64,000 nt of DNA from Candidatus Krumholzibacteriia bacterium. GTDB taxonomy: Bacteria; Krumholzibacteriota; Krumholzibacteriia; LZORAL124-64-63. The stretch is taken from assembly GCA_016744705.1 (NCBI GenBank), contig JADGDU010000021.1, forward strand, positions 18,678-82,677, read 5' to 3'. The notes beneath the pieces are model-generated. The model searched no databases. It was given only the letters and a program-made list of their open reading frames with translations, and was not told where the DNA came from. Position 1 is the stretch's first letter, and the number at the start of each line of letters is the position of its first letter. Both the position numbers and the translations under genes were made by a program. Positions 24,104 to 32,876 of the stretch are shown in pieces.

Positions 24104-24988
24104 ATGGCAAATGTCAGCGTGAGTTCAGAAGAGATCCTGAAAACAGTCAAATCGGTACCCGCCCTTTCACCCGGTGCCAGCCAGTTGCTTGATGTGCTGG
24201 GCGGCGGGCAGTATGAAATTTCGGATATCGTACAGGTCATTGAAAATGATTCGGCCTTGACGGTGAATGTCTTGAAAGTGGTCAACTCTGCATCCATGGG
24301 ATTGCGGAGAGAAATCACTTCGGTACACCAGGCTGTTGCCTTTTTGGGCGACACCAAGGTCATCGGCATTGCCCTTGCTTCAGCGGGCGGCGAAACCTTC
24401 AACGCCAAACTGGCTGGGTATCACGGAGATCGGGGGATGCTGGGAATGCATTGCCTGTGGGTGGCCCTGGCCGCACGGGAATTATCCCGGCATACCGATG
24501 GTCTTGTGGATAAGGGTGTGGCTTTTACTGCCGGATTGTTGCATGACATCGGCAAAGCAGTGATATCCGATTTCATGGTCGATCTGGTACCAGCGATTAT
24601 GAAGAGTGCGGGCCAAGAAACAGAACCGGATCATCTGCGAGCCGAGCAGGAAATTATGGGGACCAATCATTGTGAGGTGGGTTGCCAGCTCGCTCGCCAA
24701 TGGAAAATGCCTGAGAGCCTGATCGCAGGTATTGAATTCCATCACACCCCCGTCGACGCTCCGGAAGAATACAGGGCCATGGCCTACGTTATTCATCTGG
24801 CCGATACTTTGGCCATGATGCAGGGAGTGGGCACTGGAGTGGATGATATGCAATACAAATTCGATGTCGATTACGAGAAATACGTCAAACTGGACTCGGG
24901 GGCCTTGGAAGGGCTTGCCTTGGACGTTCAAATTGACTTCAACGCCACTGCCGAAGCTTTGTTCGGAACAGACCAGGAGACGGAATAA
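24104..24988 (+). CDS. HDOD-domain signalling protein
   Basis: 294 residues from ATG 24104 (GGGGG upstream). The HDOD domain occupies roughly residues 15-220: LSPGASQLLDVLG, IVQVIENDSALTVNVLKVVNSASMG, FTAGLLHDIGKAVISDFM and IEFHHTPVDAPEEYRAMAYVIHLAD. It retains LLHDIG and an EFHH segment like HD-GYP relatives, but HDOD proteins usually lack phosphodiesterase activity and act as signalling scaffolds. Placed between cheD and cheY and overlapping the cheY start (TAATG), it likely feeds into this pathway. Confidence 0.88.
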   Translation: MANVSVSSEEILKTVKSVPALSPGASQLLDVLGGGQYEISDIVQVIENDSALTVNVLKVVNSASMGLRREITSVHQAVAFLGDTKVIGIALASAGGETFNAKLAGYHGDRGMLGMHCLWVALAARELSRHTDGLVDKGVAFTAGLLHDIGKAVISDFMVDLVPAIMKSAGQETEPDHLRAEQEIMGTNHCEVGCQLARQWKMPESLIAGIEFHHTPVDAPEEYRAMAYVIHLADTLAMMQGVGTGVDDMQYKFDVDYEKYVKLDSGALEGLALDVQIDFNATAEALFGTDQETE

Positions 24989-25371
24989 TGAAGATCCTGA
25001 TAGCAGACGATTCAGGAACAGCCCGGATGTTCATCAAACAGTGTCTGGAAATTTCCATCAGTGAAGATGTGGAATTCCTGGAAGCAGCCAATGGACAGGA
25101 AGCTTTAATGCTGCTGAAAGTTGGCGGGGTTGAGCTTCTGGTCACGGATCTCAATATGCCGGTTATGGACGGACGGGAACTCATCCGTCGGGTTAGTGCC
25201 AGCCCCAAGCTCAACGGAACACCCATGATGGTGATCACCAGCAGTGGTAATGAGGCCCGTAAGCAGGAATTATTGGACTTGGGCGCCAAGGTTGTTTTGC
25301 GCAAACCAGTCAATCCCATGAAAATAGCCGAAGGCCTTGAGGCCGTGCTCACAACACCGGAAGGGTGGTAG
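24988..25371 (+). CDS. cheY: CheY-like response regulator
   Basis: 127 residues, a stand-alone receiver: acidic pair D7-D8, phosphoacceptor D54 (LLVTDLNMPVMDG), switch residue in MVITSSG and Lys in VLRKPVNP. Single-domain form and position in the operon point to CheY, the diffusible output that CheA phosphorylates. Its target (flagellar motor or pilus/gliding apparatus) is not in the window. Confidence 0.92.
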   Translation: MKILIADDSGTARMFIKQCLEISISEDVEFLEAANGQEALMLLKVGGVELLVTDLNMPVMDGRELIRRVSASPKLNGTPMMVITSSGNEARKQELLDLGAKVVLRKPVNPMKIAEGLEAVLTTPEGW

Positions 25372-25373
25372 CC

Positions 25374-25841
25374 ATGCAACTTTCAACCTCCAACGTAGCC
25401 GAAGCCATGAAGTCGGCCGTAAGCGAAGTTTTTGAAGCCATGGCCTTTATGGAAGCCATGGATGGCCAGGTGGAGAATGCTCCCACGGCTGATGAACCTG
25501 TTTTTTTTACCAGATTACCAATCTACAAGCCATCTGTGGCCATGGTCGGTATGGTAATTCCCCAGTCATTGGCTTTGGAAATGGCCAGCGCCATGATGAT
25601 GCGGGAATTCAGCATGGAGGAAGACGAATTCGAAGTCATGGATGTACTCAGTGAGGTGGCCAATACTTTGGCCGGCAGCATGCTGACCTACCTGATGCCC
25701 GATGAAGATTCTTTTGAATTGGGATTGCCTGAGTGCCGGGTCATTGGTGATTGTGTGGCTGGCAAGGAATGGGAAAATTCGGAAGAATTTTTGTTCGAAA
25801 TCAACGGCACCGGTTTTTATGTGACCTGGGAAGCTTCCTGA
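25374..25841 (+). CDS. cheX: CheX/CheC-like CheY-P phosphatase
   Basis: 155 residues from ATG 25374 (AAGGGTGG upstream). The active-site signature of the CheC/CheX/FliY phosphatases, E-x-x-N, is present as E94-V-A-N97 in DVLSEVANTLAGSML. Only one copy of the motif is seen, as in CheX, rather than two as in CheC. It would switch off CheY-P and, by analogy, interact with CheD. Last gene of the operon, followed by a terminator. Confidence 0.8.
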   Translation: MQLSTSNVAEAMKSAVSEVFEAMAFMEAMDGQVENAPTADEPVFFTRLPIYKPSVAMVGMVIPQSLALEMASAMMMREFSMEEDEFEVMDVLSEVANTLAGSMLTYLMPDEDSFELGLPECRVIGDCVAGKEWENSEEFLFEINGTGFYVTWEAS

Positions 25842-25859
25842 TCGAACTGTCTAAAAATT

Positions 25860-25904
25860 AAGCCGGGATGTTGGCCAAATTTGGCACACATCCCGGCTTT
25901 TTTG
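25860..25904. terminator. Bidirectional Rho-independent terminator
   Basis: Stem AAGCCGGGATG / CATCCCGGCTT with an inner palindrome GCCAAATTTGGC and flanking A and T tracts. It separates the converging chemotaxis operon and gatD. Confidence 0.92.
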
Positions 25905-25913
25905 GTGGTGCTT

Positions 25914-27305
25914 CTATTTCCAGTGGGAAGAGATAAACTCGTCCACTTCGGGAATGCCACCTTGGAAGAGCAGGTAACCATTATGCGGTTCACGTTCGGT
26001 GGTTTCACTGACCACCGGTGTGAGCATGATGCGCTTCACTTCTTCAGGATCATGACTCTGGCCCAGGGCCCATCCCAGCTTCACATAAGCGACTTCGGGT
26101 AACATGTTGGCTGCAGGGATCACACCCAGCCCCATGATTTCCCGTCCGGTTTCATAAACGTACATTTGCACATAACCCCACATGGTCTGCACAGTCATAT
26201 ACACATGAACCCCGGCTTTGCGTGCCCGATCCAGGGCGGGGTAGAGGGGTTTATTCACATGGCCCAGCCCTGTGCCGGCAATGACGATGCCTTTGTATCC
26301 TTTTTCCACCAGAGAGTCGATGATGTCGGGTTTCATGGCGGGATAGTAATAAACCAAAGAGACCCGATCATCGAAGACGGCATTGAGTTTGATGTTTTTG
26401 TCATCCCGCCGTTTGTTGTAATCGCTGCGGAAAGGAGTGACGCCCTTTTCATCAATCTTGCCCAGAGGGATGTCGCTCAAGGTACGGAAGGTGCTGCGGT
26501 AGCTGGAGTGCATTTTTCGCACCCGGGTGCCTCGGTGCAGCAGGCCGTATTTGTCACTGGTGGGCCCGAACATGCAAACCATGACTTCGGCAATGTCACT
26601 GGTGGCGGCGGTGCGGGTGCTATTGATGAGGTTGATGGCGGCGTCGCTGCTGGGGCGATCGCTGCTGCGCTGGCTGCCCACCATGACGATGGGCACCGGT
26701 GAGTCCTGAAGCATGAAGCTGAGGGCTGCTGCGGTATGGTGCATGGTATCTGTACCATGACCCACCACAATACCTGCCACACCTTTTTCAATTTCGGCAG
26801 CTATGGCATTGGCGGTGCCAATCCATTCATCCGGGCCCATGTTTTCACTGAATACGCCATACAGCTTGGACGTTTCCATGTTGCAGATGTCGGCTAATTC
26901 GGGCACGGAACCGTACAGTTCCCCAGGGCTGAAGGCGGGGATCACAGCACCAGTGCGGTAGTCCAGACGGCTGGCAATGGTGCCGCCGGTTCCGAAGAGC
27001 TTGACCCTCGGTTTTTTAGGATCGTGGGGGAAGGCTTTTTCGGGAATCTGGTAGTTGGCCACTTTGCGGCCGTGTACGCTAATTTTTTCCACGGTATCGT
27101 GACGGATACCAATGTTGTAACCGGTGATCAGCTTTAAAACGATATGCAACTCATCAGCGGTTTCGCTGCGTGGCAAAATGAGGCCGCTGAATTCACCGCG
27201 GGTTGTGTGCAGGGTCACTTCACTCCAGACAGGAGCTTCCTGTGCCAGCAACAACTCCAGGGTGGGCGTGCGATAACCTTTATAATCTTCTTGATTGAAG
27301 CTCAT
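25914..27305 (-). CDS. gatD: Glutamyl-tRNA(Gln) amidotransferase subunit D, archaeal-type
   Basis: 463 residues. An N-terminal beta-barrel domain of about 90 residues (WSEVTLHTTRGEFSGLILPRSE) precedes an L-asparaginase-type amidase domain with the catalytic Thr in KLFGTGGTIASR and the second motif VVGHGTDTMHHTAAALSFML. The N-terminal extension separates GatD from plain asparaginases. It releases ammonia from Gln or Asn for its partner GatE. ATG 27305 overlaps the gatE stop (ATGA). GatDE is known mainly from archaea, so its presence among bacterial genes is notable. Confidence 0.92.
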   Translation of the reverse strand: MSFNQEDYKGYRTPTLELLLAQEAPVWSEVTLHTTRGEFSGLILPRSETADELHIVLKLITGYNIGIRHDTVEKISVHGRKVANYQIPEKAFPHDPKKPRVKLFGTGGTIASRLDYRTGAVIPAFSPGELYGSVPELADICNMETSKLYGVFSENMGPDEWIGTANAIAAEIEKGVAGIVVGHGTDTMHHTAAALSFMLQDSPVPIVMVGSQRSSDRPSSDAAINLINSTRTAATSDIAEVMVCMFGPTSDKYGLLHRGTRVRKMHSSYRSTFRTLSDIPLGKIDEKGVTPFRSDYNKRRDDKNIKLNAVFDDRVSLVYYYPAMKPDIIDSLVEKGYKGIVIAGTGLGHVNKPLYPALDRARKAGVHVYMTVQTMWGYVQMYVYETGREIMGLGVIPAANMLPEVAYVKLGWALGQSHDPEEVKRIMLTPVVSETTEREPHNGYLLFQGGIPEVDEFISSHWK

Positions 27306-29212
27306 GACACCACCTCCGCCACCCAGCCACGTACGGTTTTACCCGGCACCCGGCCCAACAGATCCTTCATCACGTGTTGCATGGCAAAAATTTCTTTCTT
27401 GAGTGGGTCGGTCGGCCCATCAGGTGGCAACGTTTCCAGAGCTTTGTTGAAAATGATGCGACCTTCATCTTCAGTCATTTTAGCTAAAAGGTCTTCGTCG
27501 CTGTTCCACACGGACTCGGCAATGATTTCCCCTTGGGCAATGCGAGCCAGGGCTTCTTCCCACCAGATACTGGCGGCGCCCATGGCGGCGGGTCGGGGAC
27601 AGGAACGATCCAGCAGCATGGAAGCCAGAGTGGTGGCGCTGACTCCAATGGTTTCGGATTTTTCCAGGAGATGTTCAAACAAATCCCAAGCCCTGTGGCG
27701 GCTCATGCGTTCCGCCAGATCATCACCCACACCCAATTCCTTGAGGCGAGCAAACCGCTCCCACGGTCTTAAGCCGAGGGAGTTTTGGATAGTCTCCACC
27801 CGGTCATCGTTCAGAGCGATGGGAGGGAGGTCTGTGTCCGGATACATGCGGTCGGCACCGGGCAGAATTCGTTCAAAACCATTGGTGCCATCATCCAAAG
27901 CCTGGCGGGTTTCTTCAGGAACACCCAAGCAGGCTTCCCGGGCCCTTATGGCAATTTCACGCACTGCTGTTTCGGTGTCTTTTTGACGACCCCAGACTAC
28001 GATAACTGGTACATCCGCCTCCACGCCGCAGGCGCGGATGACCCGATCCCATTCCCCACTGCTGAGAGTGGGCACTTCCTGGGTACTGAGGGCCAGGTTG
28101 GGCAGGTCATCGATGCAGGCAATGACGCGGATGCGGTCGCTGATTTCTTTCAGGAAACTGGTGCGTGGTTGGGTTTGCAGTTGCAGTACGCCCTGAAAAC
28201 CAGCCAAAGGAATGGCCATGACGGTGGCGCCTTTATCCACGGCTTTGGCTATGAATTTGCAATCGGTGTTTCGCACCACGGCGGTCACATCAAAACCCTG
28301 GTCGGAAATTGTTTCGGGGCTGACTCCGCGCCGCTCCAACTCACCTTTGATGCCCACGAGAGTGCGTTGGCGCAAAGCTTCATTGTGTACAAGGCGGGGG
28401 ATGGCGCGCAAACTGGACACGCCTTTGATTTCAATGCGGGTGCCTCCAGTGACGGAGACATTCACATCCTGGCGTCCGGCTCCACTGCCGGTGCGCACCA
28501 GACCGCTGGCCCGGGCCATGTGGCGAATAATCTGGCCCACATCCCGAGCTTCTTCGGGAGTTTTCATATCCGGGTCGGTGACCGTTTCAATCAGGGGCAT
28601 CCCCAGCCGGTCGGTGCGATATACTCGCTCATGGCCCTTGTCGCTGACTTCCCGGCAACTGTCCTCTTCGATACTAATCTGCCGGATGTGGATGTTTTTA
28701 TCGCCAAAAGGGATGTCGCCATCGGTGCCGATAATGGCGGTGCGTTGGAACCCGGTGGGGATGCTGCCATCGAGGTACTGTTTCCGGGTGATGTGAATTT
28801 CGCCCACGATGTTGCAACCCAGGAGCATGCCCACGGCAATGCTGCGGTCCAGGGCTTCATCATCAATTTCAAAAGGTGGCGCATCGTCCATCTCATAAGT
28901 GCAGACAGTTTCGTTGTTCAGCAAATAGACGATGTTTTTGCGGGTTTTAAATTCCATAAGGGCTGTGCCATCGTATTCGCCCATCTCCGAGAGAGTGGGA
29001 CGCATGTGGCGCAGAACTTCGGCATGATGCTCGCTGCTGTTATAAATGCCCGCTGGGCAGCGGCAGAAAAGTTTGCGTTTGGTCAATAATTGCTGATGAA
29101 CTTCCAAGCCCACCATAAAGCCCAAATCAGCATAATCCTGGGCCGAGAGTTGTCCATAAAGAGGCAATGGCGTTAATAGCCAGGAATCGGTCAAAGTCAG
29201 GGGGTTGTCCAT
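27302..29212 (-). CDS. gatE: Glutamyl-tRNA(Gln) amidotransferase subunit E, archaeal-type
   Basis: About 636 residues. Near the N-terminus DLGFMVGLEVHQQL and KLFCRCP are the GatE/GatB cradle signatures; RPTLSEMGEYDGTALMEF, a central AspRS-like insertion (about 250-400; present in GatE, absent in GatB) and a C-terminal YqeY-like tail follow. It converts Glu-tRNA(Gln) to Gln-tRNA(Gln) using ammonia from GatD. The start is uncertain: ATG 29212 is chosen; ATG 29302 or TTG 29347 would add 30 or 45 residues but have no ribosome site. No gatA, gatB or gatC is in the window. Confidence 0.92.
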   Translation of the reverse strand: MDNPLTLTDSWLLTPLPLYGQLSAQDYADLGFMVGLEVHQQLLTKRKLFCRCPAGIYNSSEHHAEVLRHMRPTLSEMGEYDGTALMEFKTRKNIVYLLNNETVCTYEMDDAPPFEIDDEALDRSIAVGMLLGCNIVGEIHITRKQYLDGSIPTGFQRTAIIGTDGDIPFGDKNIHIRQISIEEDSCREVSDKGHERVYRTDRLGMPLIETVTDPDMKTPEEARDVGQIIRHMARASGLVRTGSGAGRQDVNVSVTGGTRIEIKGVSSLRAIPRLVHNEALRQRTLVGIKGELERRGVSPETISDQGFDVTAVVRNTDCKFIAKAVDKGATVMAIPLAGFQGVLQLQTQPRTSFLKEISDRIRVIACIDDLPNLALSTQEVPTLSSGEWDRVIRACGVEADVPVIVVWGRQKDTETAVREIAIRAREACLGVPEETRQALDDGTNGFERILPGADRMYPDTDLPPIALNDDRVETIQNSLGLRPWERFARLKELGVGDDLAERMSRHRAWDLFEHLLEKSETIGVSATTLASMLLDRSCPRPAAMGAASIWWEEALARIAQGEIIAESVWNSDEDLLAKMTEDEGRIIFNKALETLPPDGPTDPLKKEIFAMQHVMKDLLGRVPGKTVRGWVAEVVS

Positions 29213-29399
29213 GCGCAGCACCTGTTGTTTTCGGGTGGCCCCGAGGTCAGGGTTTAGTAGCCGGAAGGGCACCAAACGGTATTCGCGGAACCGGTGGAAC
29301 ATAGGAGCAAATGAGCTGAAATTCCAGCACTTATCGAATTGATTCAAGAGGGAATTAGGTTTCTACCTTGACGTTGCACCCCTACAGGTTTATCGTACA

Positions 29400-29419
29400 T
29401 TTGATAAAATCGTAACAAA
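29400..29419. promoter_or_regulatory. Putative Rex operator
   Basis: TTTGATAA-AATC-GTAACAAA is an imperfect inverted repeat (six of eight half-site positions match), close to the Rex consensus TTGTGAnnnnnnTCACAA and its TTGTTAA variants. It lies 57 bases before the proposed rex start and 188 bases before gatE, suggesting autoregulation of rex. Confidence 0.5.
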
Positions 29420-29476
29420 ATCAGAGTAAAATACATCAAAGCTGTTAATTTTTTGACAGGTCGTGGAGGCTCCGCA

Positions 29477-30154
29477 TTGAGGAAGCAAAAAAAGGGATGT
29501 GATGTGCCAGATGCTACAATTTTGCGTCTGCCCTTATATCTGGAGAAATTGAAGTTATTACAGGCCATCGGAGTAGAGGATGTCTCCTCCCGGCAGTTGG
29601 CAGAATCCCTGGATATCAAAGCCAGCCAACTGAGGCATGATTTTCATTATTTTGGCGGATTTAGCCGTCCCGGCCGTCCCTATCAGGTCGCAAAATTGGT
29701 GCCTGCATTGGAGAAAATTATTGGCATTGCCGAGCCGGTTCACAGCATTATCGTAGGTGCGGGACACTTGGGCCAGGCTCTTGCCAATTACCAGAATCTG
29801 GATGTGCAGGGTTTCCCCATCAAGGGCATTTTTGATGTGAATCCCAAATTGATAGGCCTCGATTTCCGTGGAGCTGTCGTTCAGGACATGGATGAAATGG
29901 AAGCGGTCATTGATAAAGAGGCCGTGAAGATTGCCATTCTCACTGTTCCAGCTGTCCATGCCCAAGCGGTGACTGACCGGCTTGTGGCTGCTGGCATTGT
30001 GGGAATCTTCAATTTTGCTCCCATGGACTTAAAGGTTCCTGCCAATGTGGCTGTTCGGAATGAGCGCATGGCGGTGGGGATTATGTCTCTCAGTTTCAAG
30101 GTTAAGTGCATTTTACAGAACAGTGAAGAGAAGGAAGAGGCTGAAGACCTGTAA
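29477..30154 (+). CDS. rex: Redox-sensing transcriptional repressor Rex
   Basis: 225 residues. Winged helix with the Rex start VPDATILRLPLYLEKL, then SSRQLAESLDIKASQLRHDFHYFGGFSRPGRPY (normally RKDLSYFGEFG), followed by a Rossmann domain with GAGHLG and NFAPMDLKVP. It represses fermentative and respiratory genes until NADH rises. TTG 29477 has GGAGG at proper distance; GTG 29504 is an alternative giving a shorter N-terminus. The recognition helix carries HDFHYFGGF where most family members have a Lys-Asp-Leu-Ser segment, so operator preference may differ. Confidence 0.9.
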   Translation: MRKQKKGCDVPDATILRLPLYLEKLKLLQAIGVEDVSSRQLAESLDIKASQLRHDFHYFGGFSRPGRPYQVAKLVPALEKIIGIAEPVHSIIVGAGHLGQALANYQNLDVQGFPIKGIFDVNPKLIGLDFRGAVVQDMDEMEAVIDKEAVKIAILTVPAVHAQAVTDRLVAAGIVGIFNFAPMDLKVPANVAVRNERMAVGIMSLSFKVKCILQNSEEKEEAEDL

Positions 30155-30180
30155 AATATTTTCTTCACCGTAGAGATAAA

Positions 30181-30215
30181 AAAAGGCAATGCTCTTAAGG
30201 GCATTGCCTTTTTAA
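30181..30215. terminator. Bidirectional Rho-independent terminator
   Basis: AAAAGGCAATGC / GCATTGCCTTTTT stem with a short TCTTAAGG loop, between converging rex and fabH. Confidence 0.92.
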
Positions 30216-30230
30216 TAAAACGCCGTAGCA

Positions 30231-31241
30231 CTACCAGCGGATCAGATTCGCACCCCAGGTAAACCCAGATCCGAAAGCCACTGTGACCACCAGGTCACCT
30301 CTTTTCAGACGCCCTTCAGCTACGGCTTCTGCCATGGCGATGGGAACGGTGGCTGCGGTGGTATTGCCATATTTGGCAATATTGGAGAAGACTCTTTCAG
30401 GACTCAGGCCCATGCGTTGCCCCACAGCATCGGTGATGCGCTGGTTCGCTTGGTGGGGTATCAGGAGGTCCACATCATCAATAGTGTAGCCACCTTTCTC
30501 CAGAACCTCATTGATGCTTTCGCAAAAACGGCGGGTGGCATGTTTGAAGACCATCTTCCCATTCATGTGAGGGAAATGACGACCATCATCGATCATTTGC
30601 TGGTCGATGCGACCGGGGTAGGTGGCGATGGGGGCTTCGAGCCAAAGGTCTTTGGCAAAACGGCCCTGGCTGTGCAACACCGAAGTGATGATGCCGCGAT
30701 CCTCATCGGTGGCCTGGACTATGACGGCTCCGGCTCCATCGCCAAAGAGCACACTGATGTCTCGGCCGCGGGTGGTCTGGTCCATGGCGGTGGAATGAAT
30801 TTCGCCCCCAATGACCAGCACGGTTTTGGCCACTTCGGAGCGAATAAAACCATCGGCGGCCGCCAGAGCGTACACAAAGCCGGTGCACTGGTTGCGGATA
30901 TCCATGGCGCCGGCCGTATTCAGGCCCAGCCGTTCTTCAATGAAAACGCCATTGCCAGGAAAAGTCACATCTGGGTTGACGGTGGCAAAGATGATCTGAT
31001 CAATATCATCCTTATGGATTCCGGCCTCTTCAATGGCTCTTTCTGAAGCCAGAACGGCCATGTCGGCACCAGTCTGGGTGGCATACCCATCTTCACCAAT
31101 GGTCACCCATCGACGCTCCTGGATGCCACTTCGCTCGCGGATCCATTGGTCACTGGTCTCCATCAATTGGGCCAGATCGTCGTTGGTTACAATATTTTCA
31201 GGTACATATAAACCGGTACCCAGGATGGCGGATCTCAACAT
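30231..31241 (-). CDS. fabH: 3-oxoacyl-[acyl-carrier-protein] synthase III
   Basis: Starts fatty-acid synthesis by condensing acetyl-CoA with malonyl-ACP. 336 residues, the usual family length, with catalytic C119 in IRNQCTGFVYAL, His in LLIPHQANQRI and Asn in SNIAKYGNTTAATVPIA. GGAGAAC precedes the ATG. It stands apart from other fatty-acid genes and shares its strand with the SPOR-domain gene 14 bases upstream. Confidence 0.95.
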   Translation of the reverse strand: MLRSAILGTGLYVPENIVTNDDLAQLMETSDQWIRERSGIQERRWVTIGEDGYATQTGADMAVLASERAIEEAGIHKDDIDQIIFATVNPDVTFPGNGVFIEERLGLNTAGAMDIRNQCTGFVYALAAADGFIRSEVAKTVLVIGGEIHSTAMDQTTRGRDISVLFGDGAGAVIVQATDEDRGIITSVLHSQGRFAKDLWLEAPIATYPGRIDQQMIDDGRHFPHMNGKMVFKHATRRFCESINEVLEKGGYTIDDVDLLIPHQANQRITDAVGQRMGLSPERVFSNIAKYGNTTAATVPIAMAEAVAEGRLKRGDLVVTVAFGSGFTWGANLIRW

Positions 31242-31255
31242 GAGTTCTCCTGTAA

Positions 31256-31924
31256 CTATCGATGCACGACGAAGGCGTCGGCAAGGGCTTTGCGATTTTG
31301 TTTGATGAAAGTATTGGCTTCATCACGAGAGGCAAAATATCCAACCCAGACCCGGTAGACCATGGCTCCCTGGCTGTTGCTGCCTGCATGGACCATAGCC
31401 TGCCAATTGTCTGTTTGCAAGCGAGCGGCCTCCTTGTCGGCATTGGCTGCGTCGCCAAATCCGCCCGTTTGCACAGCCCAACGTCCGTCGGCTTGAGGCT
31501 GGATGGGGGGAACTGTCGGTTGGGACTGTTTTGGGGGCTTGGCCACAGGTTTGGGTTTTGGCTTGGGAGGCGCCACCACTTCTTCAGCTTTTTCAGCAGC
31601 GGCCCCCTGAGGTTTTTCGGGGATCATTTCTGGATCTTGTTGGTTGATGTCCACATCGCCAGATCGTGGTGCACCGGTGGCAGCCATGCTCTGCTCTGAA
31701 GAAGTGCTGTCCGGGATGGTGACCACCGACTGCTGCTCTCCAATGCCCGTGGGAGAGGGGCCGCCTTTGGGCCAGAATAACAAAGCAGCGCCCACCACCA
31801 CAACAACGAGGGCGGCAATCATGATGGGAGGAGTTCCTCGACCACGCCGGTTGCCACCAGAAGGGCTGCGTTTGGTGGGTTCGGAATTTTTCTTGGCGCG
31901 ATTTGGTTGGGTCTTCTTGGCCAT
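31256..31924 (-). CDS. SPOR-domain membrane protein
   Basis: 222 residues from ATG 31924 (AAGAAGG upstream; an in-frame start at 32017 is rejected for lack of one). Basic cytoplasmic tail, one membrane segment (about 36-52, IMIAALVVVVVGAALLFWP), a long Pro/Lys-rich spacer (PPKPKPKPVAKPPKQSQPT), and a C-terminal SPOR domain (GRWAVQTGGFGDAANADKEAARLQ ... YRVWVGYFASRDEANTFI) that binds denuded septal peptidoglycan. Probably a cell-division or envelope protein of the inner membrane. Co-transcribed with fabH. Confidence 0.88.
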   Translation of the reverse strand: MAKKTQPNRAKKNSEPTKRSPSGGNRRGRGTPPIMIAALVVVVVGAALLFWPKGGPSPTGIGEQQSVVTIPDSTSSEQSMAATGAPRSGDVDINQQDPEMIPEKPQGAAAEKAEEVVAPPKPKPKPVAKPPKQSQPTVPPIQPQADGRWAVQTGGFGDAANADKEAARLQTDNWQAMVHAGSNSQGAMVYRVWVGYFASRDEANTFIKQNRKALADAFVVHR

Positions 31925-32126
31925 GGTCGCCTTCTTTGGGGAAATTCTATGGGAAACAATTGTAAGAAACAAAAATTCACTGTTGTCATGATAAACAGAA
32001 TTTAGGTGAAAGATCAACGGGAACCATCAAGGAAAACCATGGTCCTTCGGACGTAGTGATTTTCCTGGGGATGACAAGCCTTCATGGTCAGTTTAATATG
32101 AGGTCTCACTTTTTACTTCCAGAAGA

Positions 32127-32858
32127 ATGGAAAGCATCCCCATGGGCAAAGGAAAATTCAAAGGCCGGCGGGCGTCGGCCTTCATTTTTGATCTCGATGG
32201 CACCTTGGTCGATTCCGGATTGGACATCGCCTTGTCTGCCAATTTCACCCGGCTGCATTTTGGCCTTCCGGAACTGCCCGTCCCCACACTTCAGGGATAT
32301 GTGGGCGATGGGGTGGCAAAGCTTCTCAGCAGGGCACTGGGCCACAACATCCACACCGGCCAGACCGGGGTTTCAGGCCTTCCCGTCAGCGATGAGCAAC
32401 ATCTTATGGCCATGGGGGTTTTTGCCGACCATTACGCCCGGCACCTGCTGGACAATACGCGCCTTTATCCAAGAGTGTTGGACATTCTGGGACGGTACCG
32501 CCGCTTTCCATTGCACGTGGCCACCAACAAACCCCAGGCTTTCACAGAGGCCATTCTGGAGGGTGTTCACCTTTCGGGAGCATTTAGAAAAGTGATTGGT
32601 GGTGATGTTCTTGCTGTTCGGAAGCCTGACCCTGCTCATCTGGAAGCCTGCCTGGAGGGTTTGCAGGTTCCGGTGGAGGAAGTGGTTGTGGTGGGTGACA
32701 GTCCCAACGATATCAATGCTGCCAAGGCTTTGGGGGCCATCTCGGTGGGTTGTACCTACGGTCTCGTGCTACCCGGTACAGTAAAAGCAGCCAAGCCAGA
32801 TTTTCTCATCGACTCTATTGCCCAGCTCTCAGATCTCTTTCCTTCGCGCACCAGTTGA
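32127..32858 (+). CDS. gph: HAD-family phosphatase, phosphoglycolate phosphatase-like
   Basis: 243 residues. HAD motif I FIFDLDGTLVDSG (nucleophile and acid Asp), motif II VATNKP, motif III Lys in VRKPDP, and motif IV VVVGDSPNDINAAKALG. A helical cap sits between motifs I and II (LPVPTLQGYVGDGVAKLLSRALG), as in Gph, which removes phosphate from 2-phosphoglycolate. The substrate is a family-based guess. ATG 32127 is used; ATG 32142 is possible. Confidence 0.87.
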   Translation: MESIPMGKGKFKGRRASAFIFDLDGTLVDSGLDIALSANFTRLHFGLPELPVPTLQGYVGDGVAKLLSRALGHNIHTGQTGVSGLPVSDEQHLMAMGVFADHYARHLLDNTRLYPRVLDILGRYRRFPLHVATNKPQAFTEAILEGVHLSGAFRKVIGGDVLAVRKPDPAHLEACLEGLQVPVEEVVVVGDSPNDINAAKALGAISVGCTYGLVLPGTVKAAKPDFLIDSIAQLSDLFPSRTS

Positions 32859-32876
32859 GTGGGATGAGGCCGAGCC

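Noticed and set aside
25914..27305. Plain type I L-asparaginase
   Set aside because: The 90-residue N-terminal barrel domain and overlapping gatE identify it as GatD.
27785..29089. A 434-codon plus-strand frame opposite gatE
   Set aside because: gatE is unmistakable on the minus strand; the frame is a bias shadow without ribosome site or domain.
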